Positions 33,051 to 41,848 of a DNA stretch of 64,000 nucleotides are shown here, in pieces. The stretch is from assembly GCA_044227925.1 (NCBI GenBank), contig JBGAVW010000019.1:9523-73522 (forward strand). Direction: 5' to 3'. How positions within the stretch are numbered: position 1 is the first letter of the stretch; each line of letters opens with the position of its first letter. The DNA comes from JADJLQ01 sp044227925. Its GTDB lineage: Bacteria; Bacteroidota; Bacteroidia; Chitinophagales; Saprospiraceae. Made by a program: the position numbers and the translations under genes. Below the pieces are notes generated by a model. It was not told where the DNA came from. It searched no databases and saw only the letters and a program-made list of their open reading frames with translations.

Positions 33051-34934
33051 ATGAATAAATACGAACCACATAAGACTAATGCATCTCTATCAGAAGTATT
33101 TAAATCGGTAGATACTACTAAAAAACCATTAGGTAAGAGATTGCTTGCATACATAGGCCCGGCCTACCTGGTGAGTGTAGGATATATGGATCCCGGCAAT
33201 TGGGCTACCGATCTGGCAGGCGGAAGCCAATTTGGTTATAAATTGATATGGGTATTGTTGATGTCCAATCTCATCGCACAATTATTGCAGAATTTTTGTG
33301 TACGATTGGGTATAGTCCGAAACAGGGATTTGGCACAAGCAAGCAGAGAAATATATCCTAAGTATGTAAACATATTTCTTTATTTTCTGGCAGAAATAGC
33401 AATAGCGGCAACAGATCTTGCAGAAGTATTGGGAATGGCCATTGGCCTCAATCTGTTGCTCGGCCTGCCCCTATTTTGGGGAGTAGCCATCACTGTATTG
33501 GATACTTTCCTCTTGTTGTTTTTAATGAACCTGGGCATCAGAAAAATAGAAGCCTTTATCATGGCATTGGTAGCGGTGATCGGAATCGCTTTTTTTATTG
33601 AATTGTTTATAGCCCAACCTTCGATAGCAGAGATTGCAACAGGATTCATCCCGTCCATTCCCAATGATGCAGCATTGTACATTGCTATTGGAATCATTGG
33701 CGCTACTGTGATGCCACATAATCTTTACTTGCATTCATCATTAGTACAGACCAGGAAGTTTGAAAATACACCCACTGAGATACGTAAAGCATTAAAATTT
33801 AATTTTATAGATACCACTATTGCTCTTAACCTGGCTTTCTTCGTCAATGCCGCGATATTGATTTTGGCGGCGGCTACATTTTACAAAAACGGAATGTATG
33901 AAGTAGCTGAAATCAAAGATGCACATGAATTATTAGCCCCTGTATTGGGAAGTCAACTGGCTCCGATATTATTTGCTGTGGCCTTGATCGCATCCGGTCA
34001 GAGCAGTACCATTACCGGCACACTTGCAGGTCAGATCGTAATGGAAGGATATCTCAATCTCCGCATCGCCCCCTGGCTAAGGAGAATTATCACCCGCCTG
34101 ATTGCTATAATCCCAGCCTTGATCACAATTAAAATAATGGGAGAAAGTGCAACCGGCAAAATGCTGGTCCTAAGCCAGGTGATCCTTAGCTTGCAACTGG
34201 GTTTTGCAATTATACCATTGATCCATTTTGTAAGTGATAAAATAAAAATGAAAGAATTCGTGATTGCAAAATACGTGCAGGTATTGGCATGGATCTCCGC
34301 AATGATTATAGTGGGTTTAAATATAAAATTGGTTTACGGTACTCTTTCGGATTGGTTTGTATCGGGCATGAATCCTTTTAAATGGATTGTGCTGATTTTC
34401 GCCTTATTTGCTTTATTTGTCTTGTTATACATTACCTTCAGACCTTTATTTGGGTCCAATATCGAAGAGACCAAAGATCCTGTGCCTCATCTTGCATACC
34501 AACAGATAAAGGAATTCCAGCCACAACAGTATAAAAGAATAGCCATCGCGGTAGATTATAGTGATACGGATATAAAGACGATTCAGCACAGCTTGTCCCA
34601 AGGAGGTAAGGAAGCAGTATACCATCTAATACATGTCGTCGAAACAGCCGGTGCCTTTGTATTTGGCAAAGAAGTAGATGATTTTGAAACTCAATCTGAC
34701 AAAGTATATATTGAAAATTATATCAACGAACTGAAAATTCTTGGTTACACTGCCAGCTACTCAATAGGATTCGGTAACCCCGTGAAAGGAATTGTAGAGA
34801 AGACTAAGGAATTTAAAGCAGACCTTTTAGTGATGGGAGCACATGGTCACCAGGGATTAAAAGATTTTATATTAGGTACCAGTATCAACGCAGTACGGCA
34901 TAAGTTAGATATTCCGGTTCTGGTTGTAAAATAA
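33051..34934 (+). CDS. mntH: Nramp manganese/iron transporter with C-terminal Usp domain
   Basis: 627 residues. The first ~430 form an Nramp transporter with 11 helices and intact metal ligands: M-D-P-G-N-W (~44-49) in helix 1 and V-M-P-H-N-L-Y-L-H-S (~221-230) in helix 6. Residues ~495-627 are a universal stress protein domain (I-A-I-A-V-D-Y-S, ending G-A-H-G-H-Q-G-L-K-D-F-I-L-G-T-S), including the ATP-binding G-x2-G-x9-G-T/S pattern. The Usp part lies in the cytoplasm and could sense ATP or c-di-AMP-like ligands. Directly after mntR. Typical bacterial MntH is about 410-450 residues, so the extra domain explains the length. Confidence 0.92.
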   Translation: MNKYEPHKTNASLSEVFKSVDTTKKPLGKRLLAYIGPAYLVSVGYMDPGNWATDLAGGSQFGYKLIWVLLMSNLIAQLLQNFCVRLGIVRNRDLAQASREIYPKYVNIFLYFLAEIAIAATDLAEVLGMAIGLNLLLGLPLFWGVAITVLDTFLLLFLMNLGIRKIEAFIMALVAVIGIAFFIELFIAQPSIAEIATGFIPSIPNDAALYIAIGIIGATVMPHNLYLHSSLVQTRKFENTPTEIRKALKFNFIDTTIALNLAFFVNAAILILAAATFYKNGMYEVAEIKDAHELLAPVLGSQLAPILFAVALIASGQSSTITGTLAGQIVMEGYLNLRIAPWLRRIITRLIAIIPALITIKIMGESATGKMLVLSQVILSLQLGFAIIPLIHFVSDKIKMKEFVIAKYVQVLAWISAMIIVGLNIKLVYGTLSDWFVSGMNPFKWIVLIFALFALFVLLYITFRPLFGSNIEETKDPVPHLAYQQIKEFQPQQYKRIAIAVDYSDTDIKTIQHSLSQGGKEAVYHLIHVVETAGAFVFGKEVDDFETQSDKVYIENYINELKILGYTASYSIGFGNPVKGIVEKTKEFKADLLVMGAHGHQGLKDFILGTSINAVRHKLDIPVLVVK

Positions 34935-34973
34935 TTAGGCAGATGGCTTAGGCGATTTTATTGAAGCCGGCAT

Positions 34974-36614
34974 TTAAAGCCTGGTCTTCAAACCAACTTC
35001 CAGTGACAAAGATTTGAACTGATCAAAATTATCACCAAACTTTTTGTTTAATATACGTTGGCTGTAGATCAGTTGACTTGAAAGATCTACTCTGTTGTTT
35101 AATCTCCATTCCAAACCGACTGACCCTTGAGCATACACCATTACTTTAGAGTTATCAAGTTTGATAAATTCACGTTTAACGGTGCTTGTAAAGTACCTTT
35201 CCTCAGCAGCTCTGGCACTGGGTGAGGTTATGCTTCTGGTAGATTGTTCCTTAGTGGCAATATCGTAAAATGATTTGGCAATAAAATTGGTGTTCAATCC
35301 AACCTGAGCAAATGTCCTCATGCGAGTGTTTGCTTTAGAAAGGTATCGGACAGCTATGGGTAACTCTACAATATCGTATTCAATATTTTTGAAATACGCT
35401 CTGAATTCTTTACTTCCATTATATTCCCGATTGGGAGAATATGATTTATTGGAATATCCGGCCCCAAACTCAAATCCAAGCCTGTTTTTGGAATACAGCG
35501 CTTTGAACCCACTTCCATAGCCGGTTGATTTAGCAGTATAAGCAGGTAATGTATTGAGCTTTCCTAACACTCCGCCTATTTTTGATTCAGGAAAATAAAT
35601 TTCATTATAGTCAAAATGAGTATAGGCTCCTAATTTCCACTCACCCACAACTACTGCTTTTTTTAACTTCCTGATATTGAAAGATCTATTAGGTACATAA
35701 ACTTCACTCATGTCATTGCTGACCTCTGCCGGCTTGTTTTGCATTAGTAAAGATCTGGTATAGGCTTGGGAGACTGAAGCAATAGCCTGGTCCAGATTCA
35801 GGATATTTGATGATTCTTTCTTCAGTGGTAGAATATCATTTTCCAATATGGATATGGCCTGGTTAATAGGATCAGCCTTTTTATTTGATTCTATCAGCTC
35901 ATTGGTATCAGAATCCGGATTATTTTGAAGACCTGCAACCAATAGTTGGTGGAGGTATTTTGTATTCTCACTAAAATTTTCACCCGCTTCAGCTATTATA
36001 TTGGAAAGCCTGCTTTTCTTTTTAGCGTTTTTTGATGGTGATTGAAGCTGAGCGATATTGTTTTTTTCAATTAATGCAGGAGATATGGATGGCAGTATTT
36101 CCAGGTTTTGCTCCAGTATATTTTCAGCAATATTTTCTTTTTCGTCGAGAGGGAGTTTGAGCTTGCCGGTCTCGCCCAATCGCACTAGAGAAAGAATCAG
36201 AAAAATAAATACACAAGCCTCTATAAATTTTGCTCTGTAATAATGGCTCAGGTATTTCTCTTCCTGCTCTATCCGGGCAGCCAACTTAGGCCAGGATCCA
36301 TTGTCGTATTTTCGGGTAACGCTTTTGAGTGAATTTGAAATTTCTCTGTCAAATTTTCTTTGAAGCAAAATCGGGTCTTCCTCTTTTTTATCCATTTTAT
36401 CGACCAGTGTATCCCAGGTATTGGCATCGTAATCAATCTTAAAATTATTCAATGCATCTTTTACCAACAGATCCGTGGACTTGTCATCAAAGATTTCCTC
36501 TTCTCCTTTTTGAAGGGCAGCTAAAGTAAAAAGATCCCAGGCCCTGGCATCAGGTACTTCAGCTATATTATTCAGCTTGGATTTGATTATATCGTCAAAT
36601 TCTTTACTCTCCAT
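34974..36614 (-). CDS. Candidate anti-sigma factor with three W-motif repeats and outer-membrane beta-barrel-like C-terminus
   Basis: 546 residues. The N-terminal part (~5-120) is cytoplasmic in character and holds three 30-residue repeats aligned on L-x(11)-W, as in K-L-N-N-I-.-.-.-P-D-A-R-A-W. A single hydrophobic helix (F-I-E-A-C-V-F-I-F-L-I-L-S-L-V, ~130-145) follows, then a low-complexity linker with E/N/S, and from ~330 a beta-rich region of the outer-membrane barrel type (PorT-like) ending K-T-R-L. The start overlaps the ECF sigma gene by 11 bp, so the two are translationally coupled. One-helix membrane anti-sigma topology is inferred. Confidence 0.65.
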   Translation of the reverse strand: MESKEFDDIIKSKLNNIAEVPDARAWDLFTLAALQKGEEEIFDDKSTDLLVKDALNNFKIDYDANTWDTLVDKMDKKEEDPILLQRKFDREISNSLKSVTRKYDNGSWPKLAARIEQEEKYLSHYYRAKFIEACVFIFLILSLVRLGETGKLKLPLDEKENIAENILEQNLEILPSISPALIEKNNIAQLQSPSKNAKKKSRLSNIIAEAGENFSENTKYLHQLLVAGLQNNPDSDTNELIESNKKADPINQAISILENDILPLKKESSNILNLDQAIASVSQAYTRSLLMQNKPAEVSNDMSEVYVPNRSFNIRKLKKAVVVGEWKLGAYTHFDYNEIYFPESKIGGVLGKLNTLPAYTAKSTGYGSGFKALYSKNRLGFEFGAGYSNKSYSPNREYNGSKEFRAYFKNIEYDIVELPIAVRYLSKANTRMRTFAQVGLNTNFIAKSFYDIATKEQSTRSITSPSARAAEERYFTSTVKREFIKLDNSKVMVYAQGSVGLEWRLNNRVDLSSQLIYSQRILNKKFGDNFDQFKSLSLEVGLKTRL

Positions 36615-37167
36615 GTCCAGTAGTCCCTTTTCCTAATAATATGTCTTTTAATTTAATTCTGGCTTTCACCAGGTTTGACCTTGAGGTGCTTTCGGTGATG
36701 CCGAGCTGTTCTGCAATTTCTTTATGTGAAAAGCCCTCCAATACATACAAGTTAAAAACAGACCTGTATGCGAAAGTCAATTTTTGTACCGCTTTTAAAA
36801 TTTCCGTTTCTCCACATTTGCTTACAGCATCCACCTCCTCGGAACTCACGGCAAATGCTTTGTCTATATTTTCAGTTCTACGCCTGGTTTCTTTTCGATA
36901 ATAGTCAATGGAGGTGTTTACCATAATACGCCGTATCCATGCAACTATGGAAGTGCCGGGTTGATATTTATCAATATGTTTAAAAACCTTGATGAATCCT
37001 TCATGGAGGATATCCATAGCATCTTCGTCGGTATTAGCATATCGTAAACATAGCGTCATCATCATGCTAAAATGATCTTCGTACAATTTCTTTTGTGCCC
37101 AACGTTCATTTCGTACGCAGGCAGCAATAAAATCGTCTTCTGATTGTAAAGGAATTAGTATATCCAT
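36604..37167 (-). CDS. RNA polymerase ECF sigma-70 factor
   Basis: 187 residues from the ATG at 37167, the start before the first conserved helix; ATG/GTG codons at 37200 and 37221 are also in frame. Sigma region 2 is seen in D-A-M-D-I-L-H-E-G-F-I-K-V-F-K-H-I-D-K-Y (~52-71) and region 4 in F-S-H-K-E-I-A-E-Q-L-G-I-T-E-S-T-S-R-S-N-L-V-K-A-R (~148-172). It overlaps the candidate anti-sigma gene, which is the usual arrangement of sigma/anti-sigma pairs. The regulon is unknown. Confidence 0.92.
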   Translation of the reverse strand: MDILIPLQSEDDFIAACVRNERWAQKKLYEDHFSMMMTLCLRYANTDEDAMDILHEGFIKVFKHIDKYQPGTSIVAWIRRIMVNTSIDYYRKETRRRTENIDKAFAVSSEEVDAVSKCGETEILKAVQKLTFAYRSVFNLYVLEGFSHKEIAEQLGITESTSRSNLVKARIKLKDILLGKGTTGHGE

Positions 37168-37488
37168 GACCCTTGGATTTTGAGAGACCCAAGTTACCAT
37201 AAAACGATCAATGCCTGGCACTTGCTGCTCGATTTTTCAATAATTTTAACCTTTGACAAATATTTGTGATATTTTTATCTAAATAGCAATATTTATAAAA
37301 AGTAAAATAAAAGAATAAAAAATTAGAATCTAATCTTGGATCTGAACCTGAATTCCATTACATCCACTTTTAGACCTGGAGATGGGTATTATCAACTTCA
37401 TTCAGCTTGCCAAACTAACACTCTTTATTTTTTACCCCTCGGGGTAGGAAATCATCCATTTGCAAAGAATACATTTGAAATAAAAAAA
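37168..37488. other. Intergenic region upstream of ECF sigma and EGF-like lipoprotein genes
   Basis: 321 bp, very AT-rich in the middle. It contains a perfect 12-bp palindrome, ACAAATATTTGT (37256-37267), about 90 bp before the sigma start, and a short hairpin, TACCCC-TC-GGGGTA (37433-37446), in the leader of the lipoprotein gene. The frame open before 37489 is not supported by any protein feature. Either palindrome could be regulatory; neither is proven. Confidence 0.4.
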
Positions 37489-38079
37489 ATGAAAAACGTA
37501 TTCTTATTCTCCTTCTTTATTATAGGTCTGTTTAGCATCCTTTCCTGCTCTAAAAAAGATAAATGTGAAGATGTGGTATGCCAGAATGCAGGTATATGCG
37601 AAGATGGCAATTGCAAATGCCCTGCCGGATACGAAGGCGATAGGTGTCAAAACGAATCATTACCTAAGGCAATAAAAATTTCCTCCATCAAAGTGTTAAA
37701 ATTTCCTGCAACAAAAACGGATGGCAGCAAATGGGATGCGGATGGAACGAATCCCGATATATTTCCGGTAATCTATACGATGAAACCAGATGGTAAAACT
37801 GTAGATCAGGTGTACTGGAATAGCAGTACCTTTTTAATAAATGCAAAAACAGATGGGCAACCCGATTTTTCTATCATATTGCCCGAACTCCAATTTAACA
37901 CTATTGATAAACCACATGCTATCTTCTTATTTGACAAAGACGATTCCAGCCAGGAAGTGATGGGATCAGGTATTACATTTAATTTAAAAGAATTTATAAA
38001 AGGGAGACCAGCCACGATAAAATTAGAGTGCCAAAACTGTGTATTTGGGTTTGAATTAAAGGTCAATTATGAATTTTAG
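37489..38079 (+). CDS. Lipoprotein with EGF-like domain
   Basis: 196 residues from the ATG at 37489, chosen since it begins a clean lipoprotein signal (I-L-S-C, Cys20); upstream in-frame codons are unsupported. Residues ~25-53 form an EGF-like module with six cysteines (C-.-.-.-V-C-.-N-.-G-I-C-.-.-G-N-C-.-C-P-.-G-Y-.-G-.-.-C), then ~140 residues without a known match, beta-rich, with a C-x-x-C near the end (E-C-Q-N-C). EGF-like modules bind proteins or calcium in eukaryotes and occur in some Bacteroidota surface lipoproteins. Its gene is read away from the sigma factor. Confidence 0.75.
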   Translation: MKNVFLFSFFIIGLFSILSCSKKDKCEDVVCQNAGICEDGNCKCPAGYEGDRCQNESLPKAIKISSIKVLKFPATKTDGSKWDADGTNPDIFPVIYTMKPDGKTVDQVYWNSSTFLINAKTDGQPDFSIILPELQFNTIDKPHAIFLFDKDDSSQEVMGSGITFNLKEFIKGRPATIKLECQNCVFGFELKVNYEF

Positions 38080-38198
38080 CCTGTAAAACACATCATCATT
38101 TTAATTCTATTGATGAATTAAACATAGGTTTTTGAATGGCTTAAGCGGTATCCAAAACTATTCTTCTCTCAGATTGCCTCTACCTCAAATGTATTTTG

Positions 38199-38206
38199 TA
38201 TTTTTG
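38199..38206 (+). promoter_or_regulatory. -7 element (TAnnTTTG) before the UspA-like gene
   Basis: TATTTTTG matches the consensus and lies 25 bp before the GTG start at 38232. It supports that start over the TTG at 38196. Confidence 0.35.
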
Positions 38207-38231
38207 GAAAGATCTAAAATCAAATACATCT

Positions 38232-39029
38232 GTGAAAAAAATATTAGTAGCCATAGACTTCAGTCCAAGTACAAAGCAAACGATGGATTTTGCCATGATC
38301 ATAGCTGAACAATTAAACAGCAGGTTATTGGTAATCAATGTGATAGATTTTATGGAAAAGACAGTGGGCCTAAAGTCTGTAAACAAAGTATTGCATGAAG
38401 ATGCCACCCTTCGGTTAGAAAAATTCCTTACACCCTACAAGAAAAAAACGGAGATTAAGATTTTATCCAAAATAGTAAAGGGTGATGCCTATACCGTAAT
38501 TTCAAGACAAGCTCAAATAAACGCGGTAGATATGATTATCCTTGGGGCACAAGGTGAAGATAATGAAGACCGGTATTTTTTAGGTAAAGTAGCCGGTAGT
38601 TTAATAAAATTTACAAATATACCGGTGATCGCTGTACCAAAAAAATACCAGCCAAGAGACACAAAATCAATCTTATTTATGTTTAGGAGACTAAATAAAA
38701 GTCTCTTTGAGATCATAAATCCACTATTGGAAATTTCAAAATCAGGAAAAGTAAAAGTACATGCTGTGCATCTTACCGGTGCCCAAACCGGGCACGTTGC
38801 CTACTCACCTGAGCTGATATTCCAGGGTATAGACTACGACTATGAAGATTTGAATAAGGACAGTTTTACGGATGGAATCAATCATAAACTCACTGAAATT
38901 AATGTAGATATGATCTGCGTAATCAAGCGTAAGCGCGGGATATTGGAATATATATTTGAGGCAAGCCCTACATCAAAGGATATCATTGATAGTCCGGTAC
39001 CAGTGTTGTTTTTGAACGATGATGAGTAA
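38232..39029 (+). CDS. Universal stress protein, tandem UspA type
   Basis: 265 residues from the GTG at 38232, which gives the normal Usp beginning V/M-K-K-I-L-V-A-I-D-F-S-P-S. First Usp domain ~1-142, with ATP-loop-like G-A-Q-G-E-D-N-E-D-R-Y-F-L-G-K-V-A-G-S-L, a modified G-x2-G-x9-G motif. The second half (~148-265) is a degenerate Usp domain lacking the loop. Tandem Usp proteins like this are common in Bacteroidota and are linked to stress or energy starvation. No operon partner. Confidence 0.85.
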   Translation: MKKILVAIDFSPSTKQTMDFAMIIAEQLNSRLLVINVIDFMEKTVGLKSVNKVLHEDATLRLEKFLTPYKKKTEIKILSKIVKGDAYTVISRQAQINAVDMIILGAQGEDNEDRYFLGKVAGSLIKFTNIPVIAVPKKYQPRDTKSILFMFRRLNKSLFEIINPLLEISKSGKVKVHAVHLTGAQTGHVAYSPELIFQGIDYDYEDLNKDSFTDGINHKLTEINVDMICVIKRKRGILEYIFEASPTSKDIIDSPVPVLFLNDDE

Positions 39030-39150
39030 ATAAAAAGGAATGCATATCGCTCCGACAATTTTACTTCAAATACTATGAATTAGTTGCTGAGTTTACCCTT
39101 GGCTTATACATGAAAATGAATAAACAATAAAGCCGTGGTCGAATCATCCT

Positions 39151-40023
39151 TTACATCAATTTCAATTTCTTTATCCTGCCATAATTTTCTTTCATAGCCT
39201 CCAAAGAATTGGTCCTATATGCCTCTTGCTCTACCAGGTAATAAGGTACTGCTCCGCCCTCTTTAATTATTCTATTAAAATCAATGGTACCGTCGCCGAT
39301 CTCTATGCTTTCACGCTTTTCAGTGCTGGCCATGTCTTTAATATGATACAATGAAAATCTACCCGGATATTTTTTGATAAAACTTACCGGATCTACATTT
39401 GCAAAAGCCACCCAATATAAATCAAGTTCGATGGTCACCAACTTAGGATCTGTCTCTTTCATAAAGATCTCCATCATATTAGTATCACCAATGGGGTCAA
39501 ACTCAAATGCATGATTGTGATATCCAAATTTCAATCCTCGTTTCTGTGCTTCCATGCCCAGTTTGTTAAACAAGTCTGCTATGCGCATGGCATTGTCTTT
39601 GTCATTTCTAAACGCAGGGGCTAAAAATGGAAAGACATGATAAGTCTGACCTAAGAATACAGCATCATCCAATGATTTGAGATAGTCAGCCGGTATTTCT
39701 TTATTTTTAAAATAATCTCCCAGGTTAGCTGCTACATGGCTGCTGGGTATTTTGAGACCGAGATCTTTTGTAAGTTTTTTAAAATCTGCAACAGGCATGC
39801 CGTACACTTTACCGCCATTATAGCCTGCCAACTCTATATTTTTATACCCGGCTGCTGCAATTGCTTTTATTCCTCCCATTGCATCTTTAGACATGATATC
39901 ACGAATAGTATATATCTGTATGCCTATATTTTTCTTCTTCTTAGCATCCAGATCCAGATTATTTACTAATGGTATGGATGCTGCCAGGCTTAGCCCGTTT
40001 TTCACAAAACTTCTTCTATTCAT
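39151..40023 (-). CDS. Sugar phosphate isomerase/epimerase family protein, exported
   Basis: 290 residues. The leader N-R-R-S-F-V-K-N-G-L-S-L-A-A-S-I is a Tat-type signal. The rest is an AP-endonuclease-2/xylose-isomerase-like TIM barrel: G-I-Q-I-Y-T-I-R-D, G-Y-K-N-I-E-L-A-G-Y, a metal-ligand H-N-H-A-F-E-F (~167-173), E-L-D-L-Y-W (~199) and Y-H-I-K-D-M (~226), then E-I-G-D-G-.-I-D-F (~240). Such proteins occur in Bacteroidota next to Gfo/Idh/MocA oxidoreductases and are thought to process modified sugars; here it stands alone. Confidence 0.85.
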   Translation of the reverse strand: MNRRSFVKNGLSLAASIPLVNNLDLDAKKKKNIGIQIYTIRDIMSKDAMGGIKAIAAAGYKNIELAGYNGGKVYGMPVADFKKLTKDLGLKIPSSHVAANLGDYFKNKEIPADYLKSLDDAVFLGQTYHVFPFLAPAFRNDKDNAMRIADLFNKLGMEAQKRGLKFGYHNHAFEFDPIGDTNMMEIFMKETDPKLVTIELDLYWVAFANVDPVSFIKKYPGRFSLYHIKDMASTEKRESIEIGDGTIDFNRIIKEGGAVPYYLVEQEAYRTNSLEAMKENYGRIKKLKLM

Positions 40024-40190
40024 ATTATTTTATTTTTTCTGAGGATCGAAAATAGCAGATTTTAGTATTAATTCTATACTAATTTATCCGATTATATACT
40101 TATACGATGGTATTGAGTAAATAAAGAGCAATTTGTGATCATTAACTTATTTGTAAGTTTGGCTTGACTTTCTAAAATACTTTTAAGGGG

Positions 40191-40754
40191 TTAATCCATT
40201 TTTAAGGGGGGCCCTACTACCTGCATGTCATTCTCAGCAAAAATTTTTGCTATTTCTTCCTTACTTGGTTCATGATCTAATGCAGCCATTCTAACAAAGA
40301 AATTTTCGAGTTTGCCGGCAGGCTGCATTATTACATTCATTTTTCCTTTATCAGACAGTTGTGTCCAGGCATGAGGAATTTGTCTTGGCAAAAATATACT
40401 GTCACCGGTGGTCATATCGTATTTGTCTTCACCTACCTGGAATTTATATTTGCCTTCAATAATATAAAATATTTCGTCCTGAGAATGGTGAATGTGCAAA
40501 GGTGTGCCTTTGCCTTGGGAAAGAGAAGTTTGCTCAAAAATGGCCAGCTCACCATTCGTGTCGCTTCCTGAAATTTTCACATCCACCATATTGGAGTTTA
40601 CCCCCTTCAACTTAATGTGTCCGTGAATTCTTCCTTCGCCCGCTGCTATTTTAAAACCATTTTGTTTTGTCCATTTCCACGGTAATTTCGCAAATGCGAA
40701 AATCGGAGCCGACAGTACAGCAAGAATAGAGGTAATAAATTTGTTTCTTTTCAT
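40191..40754 (-). CDS. Cupin domain protein, exported
   Basis: 187 residues. The signal-like start (I-T-S-I-L-A-V-L-S-A-P-I-F-A-F-A) precedes a single cupin: P-L-H-I-H-H-S-Q-D-E-I-F-Y-I-I-E-G-K-Y-K-F (~85-105; metal ligands H-x-H and E) and S-I-F-L-P-R-Q-I-P-H-A-W (~118-129; third His). The known family range includes quercetin dioxygenases and small-molecule binding cupins. Not assignable further. Own transcription unit. Confidence 0.82.
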   Translation of the reverse strand: MKRNKFITSILAVLSAPIFAFAKLPWKWTKQNGFKIAAGEGRIHGHIKLKGVNSNMVDVKISGSDTNGELAIFEQTSLSQGKGTPLHIHHSQDEIFYIIEGKYKFQVGEDKYDMTTGDSIFLPRQIPHAWTQLSDKGKMNVIMQPAGKLENFFVRMAALDHEPSKEEIAKIFAENDMQVVGPPLKMD

Positions 40755-40842
40755 GACTTTGACTAATTAAAAAACTTGCAATAAATATATCATATCGTGG
40801 CTCTTGCCATTCGGGCTAATGGATGTTTCAGTCTATTGTTTA

Positions 40843-41286
40843 TTACTTATTAAGTATATAAATGTAATCATTAAATGTTTCTCCGGATTTTATTCCACCT
40901 GTTCTGCTGAATAAAGCTTGTCCTGCCACATTCTCAATTGCTGTGCCTAACCATAGTTCCCTTACTTTATCTGCTTTTAATCTTTGCAACAAAGTTTCCA
41001 TTAGAAGACGCCCTGCTCCAATTCTCCGGTGGGTATGTAATACTTCGATGTCGTACAAATAAGCTAAATAATCAGAATCAAACAAAGAGGGAAACCTGTA
41101 AGCAAGTGCATAACCGATAATAGTATCCTCTTGTTTTACTGCAAAAAGATATGTTCTGTCATCTGAAAGCAGATTTGTAACATGATCCGTAGAATGAGCC
41201 CCGACTGGATCAGTATTGATTTTTTCCAGAATGAGGAAAACTGTTTTTAAATCATTCTTTTCAACTTTATATGCTTTTAGGTTCAT
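40843..41286 (-). CDS. GNAT acetyltransferase, AAC(3)-I-like
   Basis: 147 residues. The stretch L-.-D-D-R-T-Y-L-F-A-V-K-Q-E-D-T-I-I-G-Y-A-L-A-Y, Y-L-Y-D-I-E-V-L-H-T-H-R-R-I-G-A-G-R-L-L-M (~75-95) resembles AAC(3)-I aminoglycoside acetyltransferases (pattern Y-I-Y-D-L-A-V-.-.-.-H-R-R-.-G-I-A). Many AAC(3)-I-like proteins do not act on antibiotics, so resistance is not claimed. It overlaps by 20 nt an open frame that continues after the VOC gene's stop. Confidence 0.75.
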   Translation of the reverse strand: MNLKAYKVEKNDLKTVFLILEKINTDPVGAHSTDHVTNLLSDDRTYLFAVKQEDTIIGYALAYRFPSLFDSDYLAYLYDIEVLHTHRRIGAGRLLMETLLQRLKADKVRELWLGTAIENVAGQALFSRTGGIKSGETFNDYIYILNK

Positions 41287-41470
41287 ATAATAGTTTATTT
41301 AAATTTATTAAGCATTTATCGATATTGGGAATTTGGCCGCTAAAATCAGAAAAACAATCCAGGTAGGATTGGCTACAAAAATAGGTTATGCTTTTCCAGT
41401 TATCTTTCTGGTCTGCTCCATCTGGAAATGTTTCAAGATAGGTATTCAGATGTTCGGGAAGTAAAGTATA
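41267..41470 (-). pseudogene. Startless open frame between VOC and AAC(3)-I-like genes (probable gene remnant)
   Basis: Directly after the VOC gene's TAG, the same frame runs on for 67 codons with protein-like composition (T-F-P-D-G-A-D-Q-K-D-N-W-K-S-I-T-Y-F-C-.-.-S-Y-L-D-C-F) and ends inside the following GNAT gene. It has no ATG, GTG or TTG start. It looks like the end of a lost gene; its family is not recognised. Confidence 0.35.
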
Positions 41471-41848
41471 CTAATCTATGGCTTCCCAAAGTTGAACTTT
41501 ATTGCCTTCTCCATCAAGGATATGCACAAACTTACCATAATCGTATGTTTCAATTTTGTCAATTATGACTACGCCTTCTTTTTTTAGTTCTTCCACGAGC
41601 ACTTCCAGGTTTTCAACCCTGTAGTTAATCATATATTCTTGTTGTGATGGTTCAAAATATTTAGTTGTTTCCGGAAAAGGGGTCCACTGCGTCTGTGCCT
41701 TTTTAGAGCTGTCTGTACCTTCAAACCATTCAAATGTAGCACCATACGGGTTTGTATCTAACCCAAGGTGTTTGTGATACCACTCTGTAATTTTTTTCGG
41801 GTCCTTGCTTTTAAAGAAAACACCTCCGATTCCGGTAACTCTTTTCAT
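41471..41848 (-). CDS. VOC family protein
   Basis: 125 residues from the ATG at 41848; an in-frame start at 41899 would add 17 residues without a match. Pattern R-V-T-G-I-G-G-V-F-F-K-S-K-D-P-K-K-I-T-E-W-Y-.-.-H-L-G (~2-28) and a closing D-G-E-G-N-K-V-Q-L-W-E (~112-122) are typical of glyoxalase-like VOC proteins in which the last Glu is a metal ligand. Substrate unknown. Followed by the remnant frame described at 41267-41470. Confidence 0.85.
   Translation of the reverse strand: MKRVTGIGGVFFKSKDPKKITEWYHKHLGLDTNPYGATFEWFEGTDSSKKAQTQWTPFPETTKYFEPSQQEYMINYRVENLEVLVEELKKEGVVIIDKIETYDYGKFVHILDGEGNKVQLWEAID

Noticed and set aside
37433..37446. TACCCC-TC-GGGGTA hairpin as a terminator
   Set aside because: Short stem, two-base loop, no T run after it, and located in a leader before the lipoprotein gene.
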